Shown here: positions 23,278 to 32,138 of the stretch, one piece after another
How positions within the stretch are numbered: position 1 is the stretch's first letter
Layout of the letters: every line of letters begins with the position of its first letter
Assembly: GCF_019059575.1 (NCBI RefSeq)
Contig: NW_024881999.1
Span: forward strand, 62,001 to 126,000
Length of the DNA: 64,000 bases
Source of the DNA: Amphibalanus amphitrite
Lineage: Eukaryota; Arthropoda; Thecostraca; Balanomorpha; Balanidae
Reading direction: 5' to 3'
Translations under genes and position numbers: made by a program
Notes under the pieces: model-generated
The model's input: the letters and a program-made list of their open reading frames with translations, nothing else
Database searches by the model: none
What the model was told of the DNA's origin: nothing

Positions 23278-23446
23278 AGCTGGCTGCGTGGTGTAGTGAT
23301 TAGCGCACTAACCTCGCATTCTATTGACGCGGGGTTCGAATCCCATCGCCGGCTGATGCTTTTGGCGTGTTGTCCCAGTAAACATGCAGACGTCGGCGAC
23401 TGGGGGGCTCGAATCCCGCCGCCGGTTGATATTTTTGGCGCGTTGT
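23278..23446 (+). repeat. tRNA-derived SINE-like sequence
   Basis: TGGTGTAGTGATTAGCGCA (box A-like) and GGTTCGAATCC at 23333-23343 (box B) are spaced as in an RNA polymerase III promoter. The anticodon arm does not fold and the acceptor pairs poorly, so this is not a functional tRNA. A second box B-like GCTCGAATCCCGCCGCCGG occurs at about 23407, suggesting a partial duplication. Confidence 0.6.
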
Positions 23447-23681
23447 CCCAATAAACATGCCGACGTCGGCCCCGTCGGTCCAACGACGAACGATCTCGTC
23501 TACCTCGGCAAACGATCTCGGCCCGACGTCGGCTCGACGTCGGCTGGACTTCGGCTGGACGTCGGAACATGCGGGCATATCCGACGTCCAGCCGATGTCG
23601 GGCCGAGGTTGAACCGACGCTGGGCCGACGTCGGGCCGAGCCTCGGCCCGACGTCGGGCCGACGTCGGCATGTTTACTGGG
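23447..23681. repeat. CCGACGTCGG foldback element, complete copy
   Basis: Left end CCCAATAAACATGCCGACGT and right end ACGTCGGCATGTTTACTGGG are inverted copies. Most of the interior is self-complementary through CCGACGTCGG units, with the centre near GGAACATGCGGGCATATCC. It is related to 22489-22742 and to a short fragment at 23376-23400. Confidence 0.78.
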
Positions 23682-24169
23682 AGAGCACACACTGATGAAC
23701 TGTTCTAGCGAGTTTTAGTCCAATATCTTCATAAATAGCCAAGTTGTTTCAGAGTCATATTTTTCCCAGGTTTATGTTTGTATGATATAAAACTTTATCG
23801 GAATTCACTGGGATTGTATTGCGTATGCAAGTCCAAATATTTCGGCCAATATTGTTTGGCCTTGGTCACTGGACAACTACAATAAATAGCCTTGAATAAC
23901 CCATAAGTATAGCTCACATTGCAGCGATACCCAAAATTCTAAATTAAATTCACAGACAAAAAATTCAAATCCCCGCGCGCTATCAACCATGTAGGAGATT
24001 CCAAGTTAAGAATATCTAGATACACTCACTATTTCCTATCAAAGTATGCTGTAAATTTAACTATAAAATACATACAAACACACAGACAAGAAGTTATACA
24101 CAGAACACATTCGGCGTCATTAGTTTTTAATTCAGTCCACTCATACTACAGTGATGAGAGGAACGAATA

Positions 24170-25261
24170 TCATCTTGCGTTTTTTAGAGGCAAATCCCAA
24201 ATTGGGCTCAGTGCGAATTTTCCAACATCTCTGTTCATATCTGGATCCTTCTCTTTTATTTCGATGGCCTCGCGCACTGTCCTCTTCCTCCAATCACTGA
24301 CATAGGCTACTGTTCTTGCCTCCAAAGGGCGCATCTGACCAGAACACTCACTTGCGTGTCGTGCCGGTGCCGATTTCAATCTGCGTCCGTGTTGGATGTC
24401 TTGGGCGTGTTCATTCATTCTCACTGACTTAGGCCTTCCTGTCTCCCCTATGTACACATCTCCACATTCACATTCCACCTCGTAAACGACGCCTTTTCTC
24501 ATCTCCTTTGGGGTTGTATCCTTTAGGTGAACCAGAGTGTTCCTTAGGTTTCTTGACGAGTGTCCTACGACAATGTTGTGGGCACGCAAAAATCGTGATA
24601 TGGGCTCACTGACCCCTTTCACATATGGGATGGAGACATACCGTGGACGGCTAGGGCGCGGCTGACGTGGCCCGTCGGAGAACGGCTGGACGATCACTGG
24701 ACTGCCACCGGAAGAAGACGTAGAACCAACAGGATCGCCGTTAGAGGACGTTCGTGCAGTGGCTGGACCACCGTCGGAGGACGCTTGTGCCGTGACCGGG
24801 TCGACACCGGAGGACGCTCGTGCAGTGACCGAATCACCGTCGGAAGACACTCGTGCAGGGACCGGGCCGCCACCGGAGGTCACAGGAGTAGAGACTGGGC
24901 CGCCGCCGGAGGTCACAGGTCCATCCTCGGCACCTGGTCCCTCCGGCGGCGGAGATCCACTCTCGACACCTGCATCTTCCGGCGATGATCCAGTTTCGGC
25001 ACCACCTGCATCCTCTGGCGGCGATCGACCCTCGGCACCTGCCTCCTCTGGTGGCGACCTGATCGCTAGTGTGACCTCCGGCGGCGGCCCTGTCGCTGCT
25101 CCTGTGACCTCCGGCGGCGGCCCAGTCTCTACTCCTGTGACCTCCGGTGGCGGCCCGGTCCCTGCACGAGTGTCTTCCGACGGTGATTCGGTCACTGCAC
25201 GAGCGTCCTCCGGTGTCGACCCGGTCACGGCACAAGCGTCCTCCGACGGTGGTCCAGCCAC
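24170..25261 (-). CDS. Penelope-like element fragment with GIY-YIG endonuclease
   Basis: Open frame of 363 residues. Residues 1 to about 200 are Ser/Pro/Gly/Glu-rich repeats (PPPEVTG, VTSGGGP). Then come a Penelope-type linker (SEPISRFLRAHNIVVGHSS) and the nuclease: VYEVECECGDVYIGETGR supplies the GIY and YIG-like positions, followed by the conserved Arg in SVRMNEH. The nuclease nicks DNA for target-primed insertion in intact elements. The first 170 codons lie in the palindrome centre and part of them is the reverse complement of the linker, so the true N-terminus is unclear. Reverse transcriptase is missing, so this copy is not autonomous. Confidence 0.75.
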   Translation of the reverse strand: MAGPPSEDACAVTGSTPEDARAVTESPSEDTRAGTGPPPEVTGVETGPPPEVTGAATGPPPEVTLAIRSPPEEAGAEGRSPPEDAGGAETGSSPEDAGVESGSPPPEGPGAEDGPVTSGGGPVSTPVTSGGGPVPARVSSDGDSVTARASSGVDPVTAQASSDGGPATARTSSNGDPVGSTSSSGGSPVIVQPFSDGPRQPRPSRPRYVSIPYVKGVSEPISRFLRAHNIVVGHSSRNLRNTLVHLKDTTPKEMRKGVVYEVECECGDVYIGETGRPKSVRMNEHAQDIQHGRRLKSAPARHASECSGQMRPLEARTVAYVSDWRKRTVREAIEIKEKDPDMNRDVGKFALSPIWDLPLKNAR

Positions 25262-26273
25262 TGCACGAACGTCCTCTAACGGCGATCCTGTTGGTTCTAC
25301 GTCTTCTTCCGGTGGCAGTCCAGTGATCGTCCAGCCGTTCTCCGACGGGCCACGTCAGCCGCGCCCTAGCCGTCCACGGTATGTCTCCATCCCATATGTG
25401 AAAGGGGTCAGTGAGCCCATATCACGATTTTTGCGTGCCCACAACTAGAGTTGCAAAGTTTTCCCAATGGGCTGCTACCGGCACCGCCCCGCCCCACAAA
25501 CATTTTCTGGGATACCGGCATGCTACCACGCCCCAAGCAAAAAAAACCGCCAAATTACCGGCATACTAAAAAAACCTGCATTCTTAATTCTGGCTTACCC
25601 CTAGGTACATGAGATGCCACATTTTGGCAATTTCAGTAACCGCCCCACCCAGCAGCCACCCATTGTCCAGCTTATTACAATTCAATAGCCTCTGCCCTCT
25701 TAGTGTCCAAAGTTTGAATCATATGCTGAATTTTTTTTTTGTGCAAAATCAAAAATACCGGCATGCTACCGGCAAGACATGCCAGATACCACGAAAAAAC
25801 CTGCGGTAGTGAAAAATTACCGGCATGCCGGTAGTGCGGTAGGGAAATTTTGCAACTCTACCCACAACATTGTCGTAGGACACTCGTCAAGAAACCTAAG
25901 GAACACTCTGGTTCACCTAAAGGATACAACCCCAAAGGAGATGAGAAAAGGCGTCGTTTACGAGGTGGAATGTGAATGTGGAGATGTGTACATAGGGGAG
26001 ACAGGAAGGCCTAAGTCAGTGAGAATGAATGAACACGCCCAAGACATCCAACACGGACGCAGATTGAAATCGGCACCGGCACGACACGCAAGTGAGTGTT
26101 CTGGTCAGATGCGCCCTTTGGAGGCAAGAACAGTAGCCTATGTCAGTGATTGGAGGAAGAGGACAGTGCGCGAGGCCATCGAAATAAAAGAGAAGGATCC
26201 AGATATGAACAGAGATGTTGGAAAATTCGCACTGAGCCCAATTTGGGATTTGCCTCTAAAAAACGCAAGATGA
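25102..26273 (+). pseudogene. Second Penelope-like GIY-YIG fragment, split by an hAT insertion
   Basis: Right-arm copy of the same coding region. The linker frame runs to 25445 and stops three bases into the hAT element; the nuclease resumes in frame of its own from about 25866 to 26273 with VYIGETGR intact. The two pieces match the minus-strand copy at 24170-24600 closely, so the insertion is more recent than the palindrome or the arms have been homogenised. Confidence 0.8.
25446..25860. mobile_element. 415 bp non-autonomous hAT element
   Basis: An 8-bp target duplication CCCACAAC (25438-25445, 25861-25868) flanks termini TAGAGTTGCAAAG and TTTTGCAACTCTA. An 8-bp duplication and TAGAG-type ends define the hAT superfamily. 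The uninterrupted site is preserved in the opposite arm of the palindrome near 24580. Inside, TACCGGCATGC-like words recur about five times, which may be subterminal transposase sites. No coding capacity. Confidence 0.92.
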
Positions 26274-26663
26274 TATTCGTTCCTCTCATCACTGTAGTAT
26301 GAGTGGACTGAATTAAAAACTAATGACGCCGAATGTGTTCTGTGTATAACTTCTTGTCTGTGTGTTTGTATGTATTTTATAGTTAAATTTACAGCATACT
26401 TTGATAGGAAATAGTGAGTGTATCTAGATATTCTTAACTTGGAATCTCCTACATGGTTGATAGCGCGCGGGGATTTGAATTTTTTGTCTGTGAATTTAAT
26501 TTAGAATTTTGGGTATCGCTGCAATGTGAGCTATACTTATAGGGTTATTCAAGGCTATTTATTGTAGTTGTCCAGTGACCAAGGCCAAACAATATTGGCC
26601 GAAATATTTGGACTTGCATACGCAATACAATCCCAGTGAATTCCGATAAAGTTTTATATCATA

Positions 26664-27387
26664 GCCAAGTTATTTGCAATATTGTCAAAATTTTACAATT
26701 ATATATTTTTGAAAACTATTTTTTTCAGTACTATTCTGACATCATACAGCAAAATAAATGGCTTTGTCGCATTCCTGAGCTCAAACTGCATCTGATAGGC
26801 ACATTTTTGTTGAAAAAAAAAATCATTTTCAAAATTGGACCTTCTCTGAGGTCTGAAGTGACCTGACCTCCGGTCAATAGGTAGGTACAGCCAAAAATGA
26901 CCTAAAATGACACAGACGACCTTGTTTTCAAAATCTATGTGTAAAATGGACCATAAAACATGCGTAAGGTGCCGACTGCCGATACATTACATAAAATTTC
27001 CGTGACCTAGGATGACCTGGTCTTGACCTGAAAGATTCGAAGTAAAAGTTAGGTTCCCTCAGGGTATCTAAGGCATATAGCAAGGAGTGCCTTAACAAAA
27101 AATGAGCCTGATCGGACCTGTCAGCCGGCGGTCAGATCCTAAACTGTGAACAAGCAGAAATGCTGATAATTTTTACTTTGACCTGACCTGTGACGTCATC
27201 GGTGACCTCGAGGTCAATGAAAATAGATTCCATGCGACAGTTTTTCTAGGGCTATTAGACGCCGTTTGAATTTTGACGATCGGCTCAGTAGTTTCGGAGC
27301 TAGGAGGAGGGTTTTCGGAATAGGAGAGTCCCCCCCCCCCCCCAGTCACTCGCGTTATGGAAAATGCCCCAGTCATGCGCGAGTTAA
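26664..27387 (-). repeat. TTAA-type element K, one end
   Basis: Ends at TTAA 27384-27387 with CGCGCATGACTGGGGC reading inward and a C-run at 27330-27344. On the minus strand CATGTTTTATGG lies at 26951-26962, 425 bp from the end, followed by TGACCT/AGGTCA sites. The other end may be near 22045, which would make the SINE, foldback and Penelope sequences insertions into K. That reconstruction is uncertain. Confidence 0.6.
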
Positions 27388-27891
27388 TGTATATCTATTT
27401 ATGATTCCGTTTTTTTTTCGCTTCACTCAAATCACGCATTTAATAGAACAGGTAAAAACTGCATTAATTGATCAATCTTGATATAATTAGGTGTGCAGAT
27501 TTAATGTGGTCTAGGTAAAATATCCACCTTAAGTTTATATAAGATCAGGCCAAATAGCCGGAAGGCGAGACGCTCGAGCCTTCTCCAGAGTAACGTTATG
27601 TGAATGACCGACCTTCAATGCTGCCAGGCCCTAAATGTCCGGAACTTGATGGTTCGCAGTGCGGCCATGTAACCACGTCGATAGATTGTAAACCAATAAC
27701 TCATCAAGCGTTTATTCCATTTGAAAGTGCGCTGGTTATCTTTTGACCAGCGCGAACTGCTGTAATGTGCAGCAAGGAGGTATGCAATTCAGTAAATTCT
27801 CTTATCTTTGAAGTGAATTGGCTGTGTCATGAATAAAGTGGATGCATGTCTGGAGTCTTTTTTTTTAATGGAGACTGTCTGCAGTGCCCGT

Positions 27892-29965
27892 TTAACCCTC
27901 GCCCGTATAGGGGGGGGGTCGAACGGACCCCCCCCCCTCGGTTTTTCGCGAATAACTCGCGTAAAAAGCGGCCGATCGCGACGAAACTTTCAGTACCCTC
28001 GCGTTAACCCGCGCCCCGTTGGGCTCTGCCGAGCAACGCGCCCGGTTGGGGGGGGCCATTTTGGCCCCCCTAAGATCTCGAGAACCACGCAACATAGCGA
28101 CAAGCGGTAAACGGCGTTGGATAGCCCCAACGGGGAACTACCTTGTGACCCAATTTTATTGACCTAGGTCAAACCGATGACGTCACAGGTCAGGTCAAAG
28201 GTCCAATTTTCACCGTTTACAGGCACTTCAAGAAATGCGTTGTAAAATCGAGTAAAATGCATTTCATTGAAAATCATCGATGGGGAAATGTTCTTCAAAC
28301 ACATATTTTGCTATTTGAGGTCACTGATACCAGGTCAGGTCACAGAGGTCAGGTCACGGGGGGGGGGTCACAATATGAAAGTGTCGTGTGATACATGTTT
28401 TATGGTCCATTTTACATGACAAATGCGATTATATGGGTCAGGCAGCCTTTGGGGCCAGCTTAGATCACGTTTTGGTCAAGGTCAGGTCAAGGTCAGGTCA
28501 AGGTCAGGTCAAGGTCAGGTCAAATTAGGTCAAATTTCAAAGTTAATATTTTTGCATAAAATGGGTATCGAATCGATGCAGCTCGTCACGAGGAGTTCAA
28601 TGGTGGTCTTTGTTTTGCCGTATGTGGTCTAGAATCGCTAAAAATTGAGTTCAAAAATTTGACGTCATCATTTTTGAACAGTTTTTTCGCTATAACTTGG
28701 CCAAAAAACGAGATATCGATCTGAAATTTGGTATGTATATAGAAGAGCGCTGGGACTATCACATATATTCCGTTTTTTTCGAAATTCGGAAAATTTTTGG
28801 ATTTTTTCAAAGTTTTTCTAAAAAAATCAATTTTTTGATTTTTTTTTGGTCAAAAACCGAAAATTTTGAAAATCCGAGATAGCAGTTTTGTAGCGCCGCT
28901 TTTTGTCTACTAGACCATATAAAGAACTTTGAAATTGCTTGATAACTGTAGATTTGGTGAGCGTTTCAAGATTGCATGTTTTTTGCTCATTTTTGCTCGA
29001 ACATGACCTCAGTTTGACCTCAATAACTCCTGACCTAAGGTGACCTAAGACTTGAAATTTTGTGTGAAGGTGTCAAATTGATGCCCGGGAAGGTACTGAA
29101 AATTTGGCGGTGCTGCGCGCCGCCGTTTTCTTGCTATTCAGGAAAAACCACAGGGGGGGGGCCAAAATGCCCCCCCCCCCAACGGGGCGAGGGTTAATCA
29201 ATTTTACACCTACCCTGAAATTTTCATGACCCTGACCCTAATGACCTTTGACCTGTGACCTACTTTTCGAGACCATGTTTGGCCGGAATCGCGATTCGGC
29301 GTATGTCGGCTCGCATTAGCCGCGCGTTTGCAGTCTTTTCGTGGTTTCAAGCGTTCAAACATGGGATATGATGTTGCTCCCATGCATTAGGGTGGGTGTC
29401 AAGGTCACCGGAAGGTCAGGTCAGGTCATTGACCTTTGATGACCTCGGTTCACTTTTCCGAGTTTTACATGTTTCTAGGCCAGTTTTTGGAGCTGAATTC
29501 GAATTTAGCAACCATATGAACATTTACGAAGTAGTTTTGGCACCTTCGTAACATGTTACGAAGCTGTCAGAGGCGGCTGCCACCTACTACGAATACCCTT
29601 ACTGGTTGACCTGACCTGACCTGACCCGACCTGGCCTAAATGCATGAAGACATCATCTGTGATCAAAACTAACATGATATTCGTGATCAGCACCCCGAAA
29701 AACCCCATAGCAGCCACGCTTTACGACTTTCTAACAGGTCCCGATTTCCCCGACTTTTGGGTCATTGACCTGACCTGGAAGGTCAACCGATGACCTAGGA
29801 CCTTAAAATTGGGTATCATCGGCTTCCTCTCGTCACGGGCAACACGCTCGTTTTTTCCGCGAAGCTCTAGCTCGATCAGGGGCGAAACGGCAAGGGGGGT
29901 CCAACGGACCCCCCCCCCCCTTATACGTTCGCGGCTGGAAAAACACCAATACGGGCGAGGGTTAA
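27892..29965 (-). mobile_element. TTAA-flanked element E (contains nested element D)
   Basis: TTAA at 27892-27895 and 29962-29965, with a perfect 17-bp inverted terminus TTAACCCTCGCCCGTAT. Each end has a G-tract, a GGTC-loop-GGACC hairpin and a C-tract. The reverse complement of GGTACTGAAAGTTT is at 27984-27997, close to the left end, so the copy is reversed relative to A. Element D interrupts it at a TTAA. Confidence 0.88.
28004..29197 (+). mobile_element. TTAA-flanked element D, nested in E
   Basis: TTAA at 28004-28007 and 29194-29197 flank ends CCCGCGCCCCGTTGGG and CCCAACGGGGCGAGGG. Hairpins GGCCATTTTGGCC and GGCCAAAATGCC lie in the G/C tracts. CATGTTTTATGG at 28394-28405, a TCAAGGTCA array of four 11-bp units at 28474-28523, TGACGTCA, and GGTACTGAAAATTT at 29092-29105. 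Removing D and one TTAA rejoins the sequence of E. It is the complete counterpart of element C. Confidence 0.9.
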
Positions 29966-30399
29966 CTCTGATCGCGCATGAAGTGAAATGGGGAGCGGGA
30001 AGTTTAAATTGAGAGTAAATTGGTATGAGTTTTATTACCAATAGTTACGCATCTCTATTTTGTCGTTCTCTTTATCCGATATTTTTTTTTTTTTATCAGC
30101 GTGGTATGAGGAAGCGAATATATGGATTATTAGAAGGTGAAGATGTCGTGTATACAGCTTCATCGGGTAGGTATGTTTTACGCTTGCAAATTTTGCGAAT
30201 TATGTTGAAATAAAAGCAGTTTCAGTTGGTTGAGACTAAAAAGTCAAACATTTACTTGAAAAATAATCGTGACATGAATAATGAATGACTTGCTAGCATT
30301 GGTTTCAAACAGTGCTTTGCCATTGTTGCCACTGACGAACGCGAGAGAACATGGGAGCTGTGTTTATTCCTCAATAAGGCACGACTGCCAACCGGGCAA

Positions 30400-31640
30400 G
30401 GCCGTGGGAGGTTGCACGCTGCACAGCTCCCCGTCTTACTCAGCTCCTGGGCTACACGTAACGACACACGGTAAGCGGCATTCGAAAGTGTCAAAAAAAA
30501 AAATCACGGAGAAAGTAGACAAGCCATTCTTTAGGTCAGGTCAATGGTCAGGTCAACAGGATTCATCATAGGTTAACCCTCGCCCGCACATGGGGGGGGG
30601 GGGGGGTGGTTGCCACCCCCCCCAGGTAGTCTTTCTGCTCTGCACTCAACATTTTTAGAGCTAGAAGGCTGATTTTTCGTATAGCTGCTCCTCTATCCTT
30701 TCTTGATGTCCACTGAAAATTTCAAGTTTCTGTGATTTTCAGTTTCGGAGATATGACCTTGTTTTTCAGGTCATGTCATGACCCAAATGGCCAATTCTCA
30801 ACATCTTGCGCTTGCCGTGGGCCTTGTGAGCTTTTGACACCCTGATTTCGGCCTTTTTTGCCAGTCTTACCTCCCACCTATCATGGAACATGTTGTTCGA
30901 CGATGTACAGGGGTCAAGGTCAGGGTCAAGGTCAACCTAGGTCATCTAAGATAATTGCGTTTTAGGCAAGCTTAATTTACTTTTTGTGAAGTTTTTTGGC
31001 TGCATTTTTGGTAAAAGCTTCTCAGATCATGATTTCATGTAATATAGACCCAAAAACAATCGGTGCACACATCTGTATACACATACACACACACAGACAT
31101 ACAAACACATGTAATTGACCTTGACCTAACTTGACCTGAAATGACCTCAGCAGCAAAATTCTGGTCGGGTAGTGTGACAAAGAGGTTCTAGCTGGCTTGG
31201 CACCAGAAAACAGCATCGTCATCGGTATTTGATAAGCAGCGCATTTGATATCCAACGGTGACCCAAAACAGCAACATTTTTTTGTTTGACCTGACCTGGA
31301 AGGTCAATGACTGACCTGAGAAGGTAAAACTGGGTATCATTGGATTCGTCTCTTCTCAAAGAATCTTTTTGGTCTCTACTGCTAAGCTCTATCTCCAACA
31401 GGAACGAAATGGCGCGGGGGGGGGGTGGCAACCCCCCCCCCCCCCCCATGTGCGTTCTAGGATGGGAAAATGGCATGTGCGGGCGAGGGTTAAGTATTGC
31501 CTATTTCAACTTTTTCTTTTGGCGAATCGGCACATAACTTGGAAACGAATATAATTAATAGCGCCGCGGAAAAGCGCATTCGATAGCTCTTTTCACGTTC
31601 CCTTTTTCGGCGGCACGAAGCCCAGCATTTTTTTTTACAA
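30400..31640 (+). repeat. Eroded G-family copy interrupted by element I
   Basis: The segment 30415-30572 (GCTCCTGGGCTACACGTAAC, then AGGTCA repeats) and the segment 31494-31640 (TATTTCAAC, GCGCCGCGGAAAAGCGCATT, CGATAGC) align in order with element G1. The intervening 30573-31493 is a separate TTAA element. Both ends of the host copy are lost. Confidence 0.65.
30573..31493. mobile_element. TTAA-flanked element I
   Basis: TTAA at 30573-30576 and 31490-31493, with a perfect 20-bp inverted terminus TTAACCCTCGCCCGCACATG. G-tract, GGTGG-TT-GCCACC palindrome and C-tract at the left are mirrored at the right. The interior has AGGTCA/TGACCT sites but I do not find CATGTTTTATGG. It is inserted into a G-family copy. 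Confidence 0.87.
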
Positions 31641-32138
31641 ACGCGAAAAAAAACGCAAGGGCGCGCTCAAGCAGCCTCCCGGTCCGGTGTGGGTCCGAAC
31701 GAACGAGTGAGGTTATATCAAACTTACTCGCCATCGAGAGGCTATCACATGGGTCTAAACATGGGCAGTGTTCGTGGGCATGCTCAGGAGTCTGTTTGTA
31801 ATGACAGCCAGCAAGTTGAGCAGTTCCATGTGGCCCCTGTCGGCCTTGGGTGCCAGTCTTGTCGGCTGTTGTCGACTGCCGCTCAGTCCACCACACAGTG
31901 CTTTCATATCGGCGTAGAGACGGTTGAATCCCTGTGCGGTTCGAGTCTACACCGTTTCAGTGCGCTCCCAGTGAAAAGACGCGTCATCCAGTGACATCCG
32001 GCTCACCATCAGGCGGCTGTAGCTTCGTTCAGCAGCTCTCATCGCAGTAGCTTCTAGCATCTACCAGTGTCCAGCAGCTGTCAGCTGTTGCCACTTCTCC
32101 CACACCTTCTACCAGTCTCGGCGTATCACCAGGACACC
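31641..32138. other. 5' flank of the hydroxyisobutyrate dehydrogenase gene
   Basis: No gene is seen. Presumably it contains the promoter and 5' UTR of the gene starting at 32139. I see no TATA box. Confidence 0.4.

Larger units (their letters stand above)
23781..26663. mobile_element. Head-to-head pair of truncated Penelope-like elements (palindrome)
   Basis: Arms of about 1.14 kb, 23781-24918 and 25102-26663, are inverted copies around a 183-bp spacer; the right arm is longer only because an hAT element sits in it. Each arm encodes a low-complexity linker followed by a GIY-YIG nuclease, the C-terminal part of Penelope-like retroelements. The reverse transcriptase part is absent. TAGCCAAGTT(G/A)TTT occurs in the same orientation on both sides (23736-23749 and 26662-26675) and may be the target duplication. 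Confidence 0.78.

Noticed and set aside
23283..23354. Possible tRNA gene
   Set aside because: Box A and B are present but the anticodon arm does not form and the acceptor stem mispairs, so I treat it as SINE-derived.
22534..23695. Open frames rich in RRRADVGPTS-like repeats
   Set aside because: They are translations of CCGACGTCGG repeats in several frames and both strands.
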